Below, piece by piece: positions 15,210 through 28,663 of a stretch of 64,000 nt of DNA (its first letter is position 1; every line of letters starts with the position of its first letter). The stretch is taken from positions 13,376,365 through 13,440,364 of the forward strand of contig OZ026626.1 of assembly GCA_964020975.1 (NCBI GenBank). Direction: 5' to 3'. The position numbers were made by a program, and so were the translations under genes. This DNA is from Hermodice carunculata. Lineage: Eukaryota > Annelida > Polychaeta > Eunicida > Amphinomidae. The notes under the pieces are model-generated. The model was not told the origin of the DNA. It was given only the letters and a program-made list of their open reading frames with translations, and searched no databases.

Positions 15210-15807
15210 CCAAATATGTATAAATTGACCCATTTATTAAAAGTAACCGTGTATCACCTGTACATCAAACACTTTTAGCCAACCTGATATGACCTTAACA
15301 ATAACAAACTATATTCATCAGACAATAATAAAAAACAACATCAGTCCCACTACATTTGGAACACTTACAGCATTGCAATATGTGCACAAAATCCCTGAAT
15401 GCTCAAATTGTTTCAAATATATGAAAGGTCCATGGAAAGAGAAGCGGACAACAGTTTTCAACGATAGTGAGACCTAACCGAATACCAGCTACTTTTTCAA
15501 ACCTCACAATTGTCCATAGGTTGATGTGATGTTTGGTCTATATATTCTAAATGGGATCTACACCCTTTTAACCTACCATTTGTAAACCATTTACTTGTAC
15601 ACAAAGCACTGTATCTTCCCTGTCGAAGTATGATTTGATCATATTTACATAACAAACCCGTTTGCTTTCGTTTGCTTTTCCTTTTATCTGGTGTATTTAA
15701 TTACATAGCTTATAAAATGTAACCTGCTGTGTATAGTGTAAGGCCGTGTAAAATTACTTCAAAGGATTGGTAGCAAAACTGAAACCTTGTTACCATTGGG
15801 GAAATGA

Positions 15808-16387
15808 TCACTCCTTAGAGTTTCTGCTAAACCATGAATTCATATTCTGTTGTGCATGTGACAGATTTTCCTTGACAACCATGCACACCTCCTGTAGTCT
15901 CTTCTTAGATTCTGAGACATACTTCAACATATATAAACGATTTCCATCATCAGGAGATAAAGAGCTTTCTTTGAAAAACTTCAAATGGCCCCTTACCTCA
16001 TGACCATATACTAACTCAAATAGCCTGAATCCCAAATGATTCGTTTGGCACTTCCCTGACAGCCGAACAAAAAAAAATACAATTGCCCCAAACTTGGCCG
16101 TTCTCCATACAGTAGGTTCTCATCATTCTTTTCAATGTTTGATGATACTGCTCAAGCGCCTCCTCTGTCTGTGGATGGCAAGCTGACGGGGTTTTATGTT
16201 GGATACCTGAGTCCTTCAACACATCAAGCAATAACCCAGATGTAAAGTTTGAACTTAAGTCTGACCTTATGACCTTTGGTAGCCCTACACAGGTAAAAAA
16301 AAACTGGGTCGAAACACTCACAATTGACTTTGTGTTGAGAGGAATGGCCCCTAGGTACCTGGTAACTGTGTCCATGATGGTCAACAA
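15808..16387 (-). mobile_element. Ty3/Gypsy fragment: integrase
   Basis: The minus-strand frames show an rve-type integrase core. MDTVTRYLGAIPL carries the first Asp block, IRSDLSSNFTSG the second, and CHPQTEEALEQYHQTLKRMM the Glu block. A C-terminal portion FELVYGHEVRG follows, which is the part after the core in Gypsy integrases. The copy is a broken, old fragment. It probably belongs with the gag-like pieces at 17318-18204 on the same strand. Confidence 0.85.
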
Positions 16388-16399
16388 AAAACTTTTTGC

Positions 16400-16404
<5 letters not shown>

Positions 16405-16439
<35 letters not shown>

Positions 16440-16770
16440 GCAACGGTCTTACACAGTTAATGGTTATAGTATTTTTAAGAGAACCCATTCTCAAAATATC
16501 TGTTTCCGTTCCATCTACTGTCAACCCTGAAATATCTTTAATTTTTTTTTAGTATAAAAAATAGACGGTCTAGGTCATCTTTGTTTGCCAGGAGAGTAAA
16601 AGTTGTGTCATCGGCATACTGAGATACTTTATATTCATGTACATCTATTCTTATCCCTTTGACATTTTCATCTCTTCTAATTAAATTTACCAAAATTTCC
16701 ACCCACAAAATGAACAGATAAGGTGAAATGGGGAAACCTCTAGTTATCCTCAAGCAAACTTTGAGCACTG
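16405..16770 (-). mobile_element. LINE reverse-transcriptase fragment with adjacent A-tail
   Basis: The minus-strand frame 16768-16538 reads RITRGFPISPYLFIL followed by SQYADDTTF, the RT fingers/palm block and the catalytic YADD of a non-LTR element. About 100 bp downstream on that strand lies a 33 bp A run, seen as T at 16405-16437. The fragment sits between Gypsy integrase and gag-like sequence. A homopolymer tail so close to the YADD motif is odd, because the RT C-terminal region normally adds more than 1 kb. Confidence 0.8.
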
Positions 16771-16799
16771 CCTGTGTCTCTAATTTTTAGGGGACTTTT

Positions 16800-17317
16800 C
16801 TCTTGACCTTCGCCCTTTGGCAAAAAGCCCTGAGACTTAAATTTTCATTCAAGTTTTTTACTAGCTCATCAATGTGTCTTATTCAGTAAAAGGTGCTACA
16901 TCAATCTGAGTGCCCTGTATTAAACCGGCTTGCTTTTGTGTCCCTGAGGTTACAGTTCAGGGTGTAATATGTATTACCTCTCCATGTCAAGTGAACCTTA
17001 ACAATCGCTACACTTAACCTTATTCCTGAGCTCTGGGTACAAAATTTAACACTTGTCTATACTGTGTGACTTTCAACAGTGACCACATGCAACCCTCTTT
17101 TTGGTACCTTCCTCGCTGCCAGCTTTATAAAAACTTTGTTAATTTTCAGAACTTGGGTTCCTAGGCTAACATTGACCTTGGCCTAGGTCTGACCTAAACA
17201 CCCCTTGACCAATACCAGTTTTGTACTGCTTGTGAGTCAAAAACACACATCAGAGTCTACTGCTGCATCCATACGTTTTTCGTATTTAGGCTCTTCAATA
17301 CGGTTTAATATCGTCAG
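16800..17317. other. No feature recognised
   Basis: This lies within the Gypsy-bearing block and may be degraded element sequence, but no domain is readable. Confidence 0.4.
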
Positions 17318-17545
17318 CTACAGTCTGTTTGAAATATTCCAGCAACACCAACTCGTATAGCTTATCATAATCCCCTCGCAGGTCAGGAGATATCTATCAC
17401 ACAATTTACACTTCTGCCTTGCAAACTCTAAATGAAAAGCGTTTTGGCTTTTTTGTAGTCTCATGAACTTCGGCCTGTATGCTTCAGGGACTAGCTCATA
17501 ACCTTTCAAAATTTCCTGTTTGACTACTTCATAATCTCGAGCCAT
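17318..17545 (-). mobile_element. Gypsy gag-like fragment
   Basis: The minus-strand frame gives KQEILKGYELVPEAYRPKFM followed by a helical QNAFHLEFARQKCKLCDRYL stretch. The 'iL..yel.pE.YR.kF' pattern is typical of the SCAN-like gag segment found in some metazoan Gypsy elements. It is a remnant of a broken element. Confidence 0.6.
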
Positions 17546-17877
17546 GTTCGTTTGTCAAAGTTGCCTATGTACTTGGCGCGTTACTCCTCAACTTGCTCCA
17601 CAGAAGAGTAGACCAATGCTCCTTAAGCAATTTCAACATTTCAGCTGCTCTTTCAAATGAAAAAAAAATGTTTGTCCACATCTGTATCCATGACATTTGG
17701 CACTAATTTGGCATGAGCTGTTATGCTTTAATGATCAGAATCCGCCCTGTGTTGCCTGCAGCCTGCAATGATTCAAGTTGATGCATGCGGTATTCATGTT
17801 CCCTTTTTACTCCCTCTGACTGAAAATCGAACTCCCTTTCCTTTTATTTCTCATCTGCTTTCCTCTCCTTTTCTTTC

Positions 17878-18204
17878 TCAAATGCTTCGTTCTGCTCCTC
17901 TAAGATTTTTCTGCTGGAAAAAATCTAAGTCGTACAAGAACTCGTTTACTTTTTGTAATAATGCTGGTTTCAGCAATAAAGATACCAGAATGACATCTTC
18001 CTGTTCTAAATTTTTCATTAATTGTTCTATACATGCCTGTTTTAATTTCGAAACAAGTTTTCTTGTCAGAGACTGTTCTAGGAAGTCTGCATGATTGAAA
18101 ATTGACATCGTGAACTTATGAATGTACTTTTCAGACAATGCGTGAACTAAATCTAAATCATTTGTACTTGATGCTTGACCTATCTCACCCAGTTGCTGTT
18201 GCAC
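17878..18204 (-). mobile_element. Possible N-terminal gag remnant
   Basis: A helix-rich minus-strand frame with KYIHKFTMSIFNHADFLEQ, many Leu, Glu and Lys residues, lies between the gag-like fragment and the right LTR-like copy. I assign it to gag by position only; the sequence itself is not diagnostic. Confidence 0.35.
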
Positions 18205-18342
18205 AATATTTCACTATTTTCAGCAGGTTTCTTTCGGCACTCCATCTCTGGGAGGGAAAAGTGTATGCGCTAAATGAAAAAGCATGTCTTTAGTTCTTTG
18301 TGCACGGCTTAATAAACTTCATATTTCAGGTTGAGTCCCCCA

Positions 18343-18668
18343 TTTTATGTTAAGAGGAAGCTTTACTCAGCACCTGTAGTGAGAACCAGGCCCTCATTAT
18401 CAGAAACGAAACATAACAAAACAAAATAATAAAAAATGAATAAACAAAACAAAATTAAAACTTATACACTGTATTGCCGTGATCAAAACACAAAGACAAA
18501 ACCTCTTGTTCAAACATATATTCACTTACTGAATACAAGAAAAGTACAACAATGGCAGAGAAAGGCTCTTTGTCTTTCAAATATCCGTGTTGATCGTTTA
18601 CACTGGAATGGTGGTAACAAACGAAGTGGTGGATCCTGTGTCCTGGCTTGTCCTGTCCACATTAGTGT
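18343..18668 (-). mobile_element. LTR-like remnant (right copy)
   Basis: The part at 18533-18668 matches 11360-11490. The preceding 18343-18532 is A-rich and could be the rest of a longer LTR or leader. On the minus strand it is upstream of the gag-like frames, as a 5' LTR would be. Confidence 0.45.
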
Positions 18669-18734
18669 GGCAACTCAGAATCCAAGAGCAGTATGAGAAA
18701 AAATAAAATAAAACTCAGATATTTTTTTTATTTC

Positions 18735-21480
18735 AATTTGTATCTGTAGATGATTTTTCCATATCTGAAACCTGACTTGAAAGAGTGTTGGCAGTTCAGA
18801 GTTAGCTGTGTTAGTGGCTATAACCTTCTGAGGACTGACAGAAACCGTCATCGTGGTGGCGGCGCTTTATATATCAAGAATCATTTTACATGCGATTTGA
18901 GGGAGGACCTAACACATACTGATACTGAAAGTATCTGGATAGAGGTAAGATTACCTAACCAGCAACCACTTCTAGTATGTTGCCTGTATCGACCACCTTC
19001 GGCTAAAGATATTATAATGCATCAGTAGACCTAATAGAAATGGCCGTCAACGAAAGAAAACATCTAATTATTTTGGGTTACTTTAAAATTAATTAATCCA
19101 CAAATGATAATAATGATACACATCCAATCAGAATACTGGAAACGACATTTGATCTTACCCAGCTCCTCTGTGATCCAACGCGTGTTACTCTTAAATCATC
19201 TTCTACAATCGATCTTATATTAACAAATTGCCCAGATAAGCGCACTGTTTCGTCGGTTCCGAAATATTCCATAAGCGACCATTATTACCAAATCTTATAA
19301 ACTATAGTATCAATGAAAATTCCCATGAAAAAGCATGGGAGAAAGTTGTCCGTAATTTATCCACTTTTGATTCCGACAAGTTTATCTTATATATTCACAC
19401 AATGCCCTGGCAATCAATCAGACTATTGAATCCAGAGATGTTAATATAGCATGGTCAGCTTGGAAAAACACCTTTCATGCTGTTTGTCAAGTTTATGCAC
19501 CCCTCAAAGAAATGGCGTTTGCGATCGTACTAATCCTTGGTTAAAAACTGAGCTGATTTAGCAAATTTACGACATAGAATATATCCACAAAAAGCTCTTT
19601 TGCTTAATAATGATGAATTCTGGACAGAATATGGAACCATTCGTAACAAACTAACAACTGATATCTGCGTGCCTCAGCAAACTTTTTATCAAGACTCAAT
19701 AATCACAGCACGAAGTCAGAAAGAAATGTGAAATGTCTAAAGCACCTAATTCCGTCAAAAACAAAACAAAACAAAAAACAAAACAAAAAACAAAAAAACA
19801 AAAAAAACAAAAAACAAAAAAAAACAAACAAACAAAAAACAAAACAAAACAAAAAAAAAAGAACCAAAAAAAAAACCCATAATTTTGCACCTGCAAGCTT
19901 GACTGCACATGGATTTAACCATTATTTTGTCAATATCGGAACTGAACTCTCTTCTAAATTTGAAGCTGACGCGCCACTTCCTCCAGTTACAGATCACGTT
20001 GCTTCCAGCGCATATATCTTTACCTCAATTGAATGACAATATGTTCGATTGCAATTGCGTTTCTTACCTAATCGTAGTTACTTGGACATTATTGGTATGT
20101 ATAGCAAACTTTAGTATCATGCTGCTGATGTAGGAGTGTTATCCTTAACTCATATCTTTAATCTATCCTTAACAACTGGAAATGTCCCAGCGGACTGGAA
20201 AGTCGCGCGTGTTACGCCAATTTTTAAAGATAAAGGGTCGCGCAACGACTATTCATGCTATCGTCCAATTTCAGTGGTGTCCCATGTGAGCAGAATCCTG
20301 GACAAACATATTCAATCTCACTATGTCGAGTTCTTAAGTAAACATAGTTTAAACACTCCCGATCAATCAGCGTTCCTGAAACACCATTCTACACAAACTG
20401 CACAACATTATATGGTCGATCACTGGCTTCACTCTTTCTATGAGGGTACGCCTACCGTAGCAACTTTTCTTGATCTTCAGAAGTGTTTTGACAGTATAGA
20501 TCACAACATTTTGTTACATAAACTAGAGAATTACGATATATCTGGCAAAGAAAACGCCTGGTTCAAGTCTTACCTGAATGGTCGTTCTCAAGCTGTATCT
20601 TGTAATTGACGTCTATGTAAAGTACAAAATATAAAGTTGGGAGTTCCCGACGGCTCTTCCTTGGGACCTACCCTGATTTTAATCCACATTAACGACTTTC
20701 CATCTGCAATGAAATACTGTAAATGTGGACTGTTTGCTGATGACGCCACTATCTACTGTTCGTGTCCGACGGTTACAGAAGCAAAACTACAGGACCTGTC
20801 TGACCTCAGTGTCGTTCTAATGGGCTTTCCATTAGTAGGCTAACCCTTAATATCCCAAAATCTGGTTTCATGACATTAGGCTATCATAAACGCATCAGTG
20901 ATGATGAGACTTCTGTGACACTCACCGGTAAATCATTGTCCATTTTAACAGGATCTAAGCTCTTCGGCGTTGTAGTAGACTCCTATTTTTCGTGGTGTTC
21001 CCACATAAACCACATCGTTTCAAAGGCCAGCTCTAGAATAAGATCGTAAGGACACTTCGGGTTTTCTCTTTCCTCTGATTTATTAACTGTCGTATACAAC
21101 AGTATTATTATACTTTCGATTACTGTGGTACTATTTTGATTACTGTGATACTATTTGGAGGAATTGTTGTCAAAAGTATAAAAGCATTTTATGAAGACTT
21201 CAAAATCGATGTGCACGGATTGTTAGTGGTAATTCTGATGATACCATCAGCCCTAAATTGATCAAAGAGGTATTAACCTGGCAGCAAGTAGAGGTGCGAC
21301 GACGTTTTTATTTGGCAACCTTGGCCTAAAAACGTCGGAATTCAGCAGCCCGCAATATTTGGCAAGCAAGCTCACTTTCAAATTAGACACATTAATTTCG
21401 ATGATTTGCTGTGTAATTTTAAGACAAATACTTGACAAATATACTGCACAAAATGCCACATTGGACAGCTAAAAAAAGTT
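18735..21480 (+). mobile_element. Decayed LINE, EEP endonuclease plus RT (Jockey/CR1 group)
   Basis: The endonuclease appears at 18750-19300: GYNLLRTDRNRH with GGGALYIKN, CCLYRPPSA, TIDLILTNCPDK and SISDHY. The reverse transcriptase starts at 20136 with NVPADWKVARVTPIFKDKG and CYRPISVVSHVSRILDK, then FLDLQKCFDSIDHNIL, a GVPDGSSLGPTL block near 20640 (normally GVPQGS) and LFADDATIY near 20740. C-terminal LINE sequence continues to about 21480. Several frame changes and stops show it is inactive. An A/C-rich low-complexity run interrupts the linker region at 19759-19880. It lies directly to the right of the Gypsy LTR-like copy. Confidence 0.88.
19759..19880. repeat. A-rich (AAAAC)n-like low-complexity tract
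   Basis: Irregular AAAAC/AAAC units inside the LINE between the endonuclease and RT domains. Confidence 0.9.
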
Positions 21481-21559
21481 TCGAAAATAGACTTCTCTCT
21501 TGGCAGGCCTCCTTGTGACAAAAAATGTTAATTCAAAGCTTACACTTTTCAAATTGTGA

Positions 21560-22060
21560 ATGACACAGGGTGCACAAAATGCAAGATATATTGGACCATA
21601 CGAGTGCTGACAAGTGGCTTATTAAAAAGAATCAATGATTCAACTGGAGAATCATACACAGAAACATCATATACAAAATATCCTAGAGGAAACAAGTGAG
21701 AGCTCCAAATTGACTTATTTGGAAGCCAACATTATCCAGAGGTAAACCATGCACAGGTACACCAATTACAAAATGTATTGATGCATCCAAGTGCTGGAAA
21801 ATGGCTTATTAAGAAGCCAACATTATTCAAATGCTAAATCACACAAGATCCATAAACCACAAAATATTTTAGAGCCTACATTAGCTTTCACTTATCCAAA
21901 ACGCCAATGCCAGGTGGCAACTGGAACGCTACTAGAAATTTTACATACACCCAGGTTGCATGGGGCAGACAAATTCGGATGCTAACCCTGATCTGCGGTA
22001 CAGGCTCTGAGAGAACTTGTACGATGGAAGCAAAATCCAAATCACCCCCCCCCCTCTTGG
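21560..22060. repeat. Dispersed repeat, copy 2 (partner of 11507-12060)
   Basis: Same order and orientation as copy 1, including tandem AATGGCTTATT/TGACTTATTTGG units and the GCCAGGTGGCAACTGGAACG block. By eye identity is about 75-80 percent. It follows the LINE 3' end, while copy 1 follows the left LTR-like sequence. Confidence 0.75.
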
Positions 22061-22387
22061 AAAAGCTTTCCTTAGACCTTAGTGTAAGGCAATTTACCCC
22101 CACTACCTGGCGAAACCTACTTTTGCTTCAGCGAAAGCATTCCTATATTGAATCTTAATCTTGGTCAATATACTGGTAACATGTAAATCCAGGCCGAAAA
22201 AGCCTGAATTATCCTTCCTTTATATATTTTTTTTCAAAAGAATAGTTAATAACTCTTATGATTCCCAAATAAGCACATGAAACGTTATAATATTTTACTT
22301 ACCCTAATCACTTGTGAATCAAACTTCTGTTCCATTTAAAAAGGGATAAGGAACGTTTTGATGTTCTTCACATTCAGACACACACAC

Positions 22388-22759
<372 letters not shown>

Positions 22760-22783
22760 GATATACATATATACATATATATA

Positions 22784-23029
22784 CTCAGAGAGACATGTAC
22801 GGGTAAAAGACCCCGAAACATGTTGGGAAGTTACCCTCTGAAGACTAATTAATTTGGGCTAATACAGCCTATGTCAAAATTTTACAGAGGAACGTGTGCC
22901 ATATTGACGATAGTACTTCTATATGTATATAGGTTAGACAGGGACAGGTTAGCTAATGGAGAGTAAAGAGTTCGGACTGCGGAATAGGGTAATGACTACT
23001 AGGATGTGGTTTTGGACAAAAAGACACAT
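22784..23029. repeat. 245 bp direct repeat, copy 1
   Basis: Runs from CTCAGAGAGACATGTACGGG to GTTTTGGACAAAAAGACAC and matches 23427-23676 at about 90 percent. The spacing between copies is about 400 bp. No ORF is conserved. Confidence 0.9.
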
Positions 23030-23426
23030 TGTTCCAGTCCTCGTTAGGAATTTTTCCCATGGTTTATACAGGTAGTCTAGCTGCAACTGTTTATTTTACA
23101 ATCACTGGGATTGAATAAAACGCCCAGACTTGTTTTCACTTCAGTTAAACATTGGCGGATGGTTAAACTTGGATAAGCTGTCCAGCTAGAATAAAAAGGG
23201 TACATATTGGTTCAGGGGTAAGTCAAAGTGTTCTTATACTGAACCTGTAGTGTACAAATTTGGTAATTATAGTTTGTTTGACTAGTATTCTTCTTTCATA
23301 ACGAAGCTCTGCATTTCTAAGCAAAACTTCACGAATTTAGCTAATTCATCAATTACCACGTTCATATTTATTCATTATTATGTGGGTTGTCTTTGCTGAA
23401 TATTTAGCTTAGACAAGGAGCCGCTA

Positions 23427-23676
23427 CTCAGAGAGACATGTATGGGTGAAAGGTTCTGAAGCATGTGCAGTGGTTACCCGCTGAAGACCCTTTAATTTAT
23501 CATTTGGGCTAATACAGCCTATGTCAATTTTGTTACAGAGGAACGCGTGCAATATGGAGAATAGTACTTCTATGTATATAGGCTAGACAGGGACAGGTTA
23601 GCTTATGGAGAGTAAAGAGTTCGGACTGCAGAATAGGGTAATGACTACTAGGAAGTGGTTTTGGACAAAAAGATAC
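23427..23676. repeat. 245 bp direct repeat, copy 2
   Basis: Partner of 22784-23029 in the same orientation. Shared blocks include TTTGGGCTAATACAGCCTAT and GACAGGGACAGGTTAGCT. The pair could be terminal repeats of a small element or a local duplication. Confidence 0.9.
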
Positions 23677-23679
23677 AAA

Positions 23680-24603
23680 TACAATATATAAAGATATATG
23701 CAAAGTCTTTGCTATAAAGTAACAATCAACTATCATTTCTGTTTATTCAACGAAATAAACATGGAGTTGAAAAGTTTTAATATTTTTCTCATTATTACTT
23801 GATGTCCATAAACAGAGTTCATCTACAACAGTACAGTGGTAGGTCTCTATTTTGGGCTAATGGCAGCCATAGAAATCGGACTAAGGTATAAAGAGCACGT
23901 ACAAAAATCCGCTTGTCAATCACTGTCAGACTATATTAAAATACAGAGTTGAAGTATAGTACTAAAAATGAACCAAAGAGTAGGTTATGCTTAGTTGACA
24001 ACGTCCAGCAATTCGTCAATTGCAATAATGGGACATATAATCTAAAGAAGACACTTAAAAGATACAGTGGCCGTCACAGGCATCACTAGTCAAATTCCCT
24101 CATCAAACACTGATGGAAAATCGAGAATTTATTCAATATTGAAAATTAACTTCCAACCTGAAAACTCTCGGAATGTTGTCAAGGGTAGACGGCAAAAAAG
24201 CACCCCAAGGTGAATAATCAGCAGCTAAAAATCAGCCTTTGGGACTGGGCGATATCATAGTTGCAATATCTTCAAGATAAAATACAGTTCTCAATCATGT
24301 GCCCCAAACATGGAGCAAAGCGTGCGGAATTAAATACTGTACTCAATAAGCGATGTCCCAAATTCACTGGAGTGACGGATGATCATCAATTCTATCACAT
24401 AGCCATGATTGATGAAGAAATCTTTAAAGCAAACGAAAAATCATGTTTTGTTGCTTTGAAAAAATAAAAAGCATGTTTACAGGATCCAGTAGTTTCAACA
24501 CTCAATTTGTTCAAAGAATAGTCCTTTCTACTAAAGATTTTATTGGCCTTTTAGCTTTAAGTGTGGCTCACACTTGCTGCTCCCACCTTAACAGTGTTTT
24601 GGG

Positions 24604-24643
<40 letters not shown>

Positions 24644-25640
24644 ATTAATCACAGAATGTGAGATCAGTGACTTCTGATATAAAGGAGTCATGACCACAAT
24701 GGGACAAGTTTCACACCTTCGACAATACAATCGGGCAAAAAGTGTACGCTACATTGGGCAGACACTGTCTTATTGGGACTAACAACAATACATTGGGACA
24801 GAACTGGAATATAACACATTTAGGCAGATTACAAATTGAAACCATTTCTTTACCGTCACATCTGACACAGCACATCTGGACAAAAACATATATTACTAGA
24901 TTATGACTTGCATGTCATAATAGTACATTTGGATAAAAACACATGTATTTTCATATGCGTGCAAACCTGTAATATCGCATGTTCATTTCAATAATATACA
25001 GTTCCATCCATGATATCATGGTAATATAACACTGGTCTGTATCTGTAGGCAAACAACTTGAACAAATTTTAGGTTCCTCATTTCACGATTTCACCACTTC
25101 TGAAATTGCATTGTCAAGTGTTCAACTTTTTGTTTTTCAGTACGTTTTTATGCAGGTGCTCTGCTTCGAAGTTTGATACAAGTTTCAAGAAGTCTGCCCA
25201 TTTTGACCCAACATATCAGGTGCTATAAAGTGATGGTGATATTGAAGAGTTTAAATTACTAACCCTGGTGTTAAAGTAGAGTCTGATGTACACTATGATA
25301 ATTAGTATCAGAATTGTAGGTGTGTGTGAAGGCTCCCGCAAAGTACTAAATATGGGCCAAAAACTTTGTGTATCAAGCATAATGCGCTTTACATTTACAA
25401 GGATTCCATCTATCGTGTCTATTTGTTATTGACTGGTTTTGCCTTGTGTGTGGCGCCACAAGTGGGTACTGTTTTTTGATAGGTTTTATACCCATCAAGC
25501 TTGCAGAAGGGTGTATATCTGTTGATTTGATTATCTATGGTCAGATTCATATGTACATTCCTGTAAAGTGAAGTGAAAGTTTCATGGGTTATATTGTTTA
25601 CATTTGAATGGAACAGCAGAACACACACAAAACACACATA
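23680..25640. other. No gene seen; poly-T at 24608-24642
   Basis: Short ORFs only, none with a motif. A 34 bp T tract could mark the tail of a minus-strand retroposed sequence, but nothing recognisable precedes it. Confidence 0.45.
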
Positions 25641-25645
25641 CTGTT

Positions 25646-26812
25646 ATACACAAAAACTGTAGGCGTGGATTGTCAACGAGAACCAATTTTTTATTCCATT
25701 ATTGGGAGCCGTGATAACAATGCAGGTGCGGTACCTTTGACCCCGAACGACATATGAATTCCTTTGAGCTTCCCATGCTTCCCATGCTTCCCATAAACTG
25801 GAAAAGCAAACCCGTATACACTTAATACATATTACGAGAAGTACTTTTTTATACATGAAACATTTTTTTTCAACTTATTAATTCAGTATATATACGACGC
25901 ATACCCAGAAATCTTTAATCTTTTACATATTAGCCCGCGTCAAGAATTTTCAAATTTTGCGTATACAATATTTAACTTTTACTTCATATCATATCATAAC
26001 CGTCTTTCAGTATAGATACAAAACCTGATTTACTCGCTACCATTAGACCATAGCTAAAATGTATCCATATACTAGTGCAACTTTACACATTTCTAGCGAC
26101 GTGCATATAGTTTTATCCATGCAAATTACACAACTGTTGCACAAATTTCATGATTCAACTGCGTGCGCAAAAGACATTTTACGTGTCAATAATCTTAATA
26201 AAACCCGTTCAACAGACACAAGTGAATCTTGGGCAACGTGACGTGAATACAACTTCGACAAACAAATATTAATATTTATACCAAGACATGCTGTCTAGTG
26301 ATAATATGACTCAGTTTCAAATACACTTTCAATATCAATACAAAGGTTTGAGTTCAAACCTGAAAGTTGCAATACTTACGGAAATTTTATGGCCTGACAA
26401 TCCGCCTGTATGTCAGAAATATACTGCAACGTGTCACAATGAACGACCGGGCACAAAGCTCCCAGACACGCAACTATCAGATATATACTATAACTGCCCA
26501 TGGAAAACGTGGAGACGGCAAGACAAAACGTAGTGTCAAGTTCCACTTCAAACGAGTGTCTGACCGAACCTGCTTGACGGCTTTCTTTATATTGTCGCAT
26601 ATAGGGCTAGGTCATATTTCAAAGAAGTGGGAAGCTTAACTTTTAAGTTTAGGGGAGACGCGAAAGAAAAAAGGGTCAGTAGACTCGTTGACGCAAGATG
26701 GCAGCACAAGGAGACGAACCAGTTGGACGATCACAAAGACAAGAACGGGTCAAATAGAAAAAAAGCTATCAACTATAGTTTTAAATTCAATTACCGCGCA
26801 GTGTAATTGACA
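25646..26812 (-). repeat. BEL/Pao 3' LTR
   Basis: Matches 31562-32887 in the same orientation. On the minus strand it starts TGTCAATTACAC, consistent with the TG...CA rule for LTR ends. The other copy is longer by about 160 bp in one internal block. Confidence 0.88.
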
Positions 26813-27361
26813 CTCCCCCACACCGGATACAAAAGATCCAGTGCCTTTAATGCAAATACTTTACATAGAAGAGGCTACTACTAAAATACACCGCATATTA
26901 ATAGTCTTGTATGGAATAAACCATTTAACATATATTTCCATCAAGAATACATTTTACATCAAAAACCATAACCTTCTTGTGCCAAACTGCAGTCAGCTTA
27001 AACAGCCAAGAACATCTAAGCCCCGCTTAGAATATATTCAAGTGACCAAGAAATCAACTAAATGATCAATCTATCCATCACTACTACGAAGGCATGACCA
27101 CCGAATGGTTGAGATGGTCACCCTGTTTTGACATTTTATAAGGTTTATGTAACAATGTATGCGCCTCCAGAGGCACGCTTCTGATATAAGAATCAGCCTG
27201 TAAAGCATTTGCACCAAATGCAGCACACAATTGTTCTCAACAAGATTTATCACATGATTGTGTTTGGACAACTTTCAAACACATTGTTGTCTGAGTAATA
27301 TATATATATATATATATATATATGGGCCTATCAAAGCATTGAACACGGTTTAATTACCAAC
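26813..27361. other. BEL/Pao 3' non-coding part with (TA)n at 27297-27322
   Basis: Lies between the integrase end and the 3' LTR. No ORF with motifs is visible. Confidence 0.5.
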
Positions 27362-28444
27362 TTAAAGCCGAATAAGTTGTGTAATGGGACGGTGTAGTTG
27401 TGAAGTGAGTGTTTTTACAATGCATGACCTGATTTTCCCATGTCTAGATGGAATTACTTGCTTAATCAACCCGATAGGCCAGACTCTCCTTGGCAAAGAC
27501 GACTCTTGTATTAGGACCAGTTCGCCCAATTTTAAATGATCATTTTGAGTAGTCCACTTTGACCTAGCATTGAGTGTTGGTAAATATTCTTTAATCCATC
27601 GGGACCAAAATTGATTTGCCATATCCTGCGTGACACACCAATGTTGATGAAAAGCATCAGCAGGTGCTTTTGTATTCGATACATCAGCCCTGTGCCTCAT
27701 AATAAGCAGGCTATTTGGGGTCAAGGGTGTAAGGTCATTGGGATCTTGGCTTAACTTCGTGAGTGGTCTGCTGTTAAAGATAGCTTCAACTCTGCAGAAC
27801 ACAGTAGCCAGAGTTTCATCTGTCAAGTGTGAAGCTTTAGGCAAAATAGCCCTAAACACTCGTTTCAAAACAGCGATCAAACGCTCGTAGAAACCACCAA
27901 AATTGGGAGATTTGGGAGGAATTAAAACCAATTCAATGGCGTTAGGGAGTGCATATGAGACGAAAGTGTTTTTTGAATGAAAGAGGAACGCCTTACGCAA
28001 TTCTCGCTCTCCCTTAGTGAAATTGGTTGCGTTATCCGAGAAAATCTTGGTAAGGTTGCCTCTGCGTGCAACAAACCTTTTAAATGCACACAAAAAACTC
28101 TGAGCATCCAAGCTGTATAACATTTCGATATGTATTGCTCTTCTGCTCATGCACGTGAAAATACAGCCGTAGATCTTTTTATGCGAACGGTAAAACTTTG
28201 TCAAATACGGGCCAAAGGCATCTATACCCACATCTGTAAAAGACGGGAGACCTGCCTGAATGCGTTCAGGTGGTAAATCAGACATTATCTGTGTAGCAGG
28301 TTTGGAATACATCTTTCTGCATTTAAAGCAATTGTGCAAAACATTGCGCACTATATGGCGGGCTTTAATAATCCAGTATTTTTTACGGATCAAGCTGAAT
28401 GTCCACTCACAACCAACATGGCCTTTTGAATGATAGTGATTCAC
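27362..28444 (-). mobile_element. BEL/Pao integrase region
   Basis: The frame carries an HHCC-type start (HYHSKGHVGCEW then CFKCRK), the DDE core with VGIDAFGPY, FSDNATNFTKGERELR and PKSPNFGGFYERLIAVLKRV, and a C-terminal segment with LKLGELVLIQ and RRVWPIGLIKQV, typical of BEL/Pao integrases (the DUF5641 region). This role is inserting the element's DNA into host chromosomes. It is part of the broken element. Confidence 0.93.
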
Positions 28445-28663
28445 AATAGCTGGCGCCAGACAGTGTTTGTGTGGGACAAGGATAGGATAGTGACCTGTGC
28501 GAACCCCAACTCAGAGAATGTCATTGGTATCCAAGAATGGATTGAGTGACAATATGTGGCTCGACCTTAACAAGGTCTTACCAGCTTTAAGGTTATGAAT
28601 CTCGCGTTCATATGCCTGTTTTTTTACGTGTCTAAAGAGTGTATTATACGCAGAAAGAAAACT

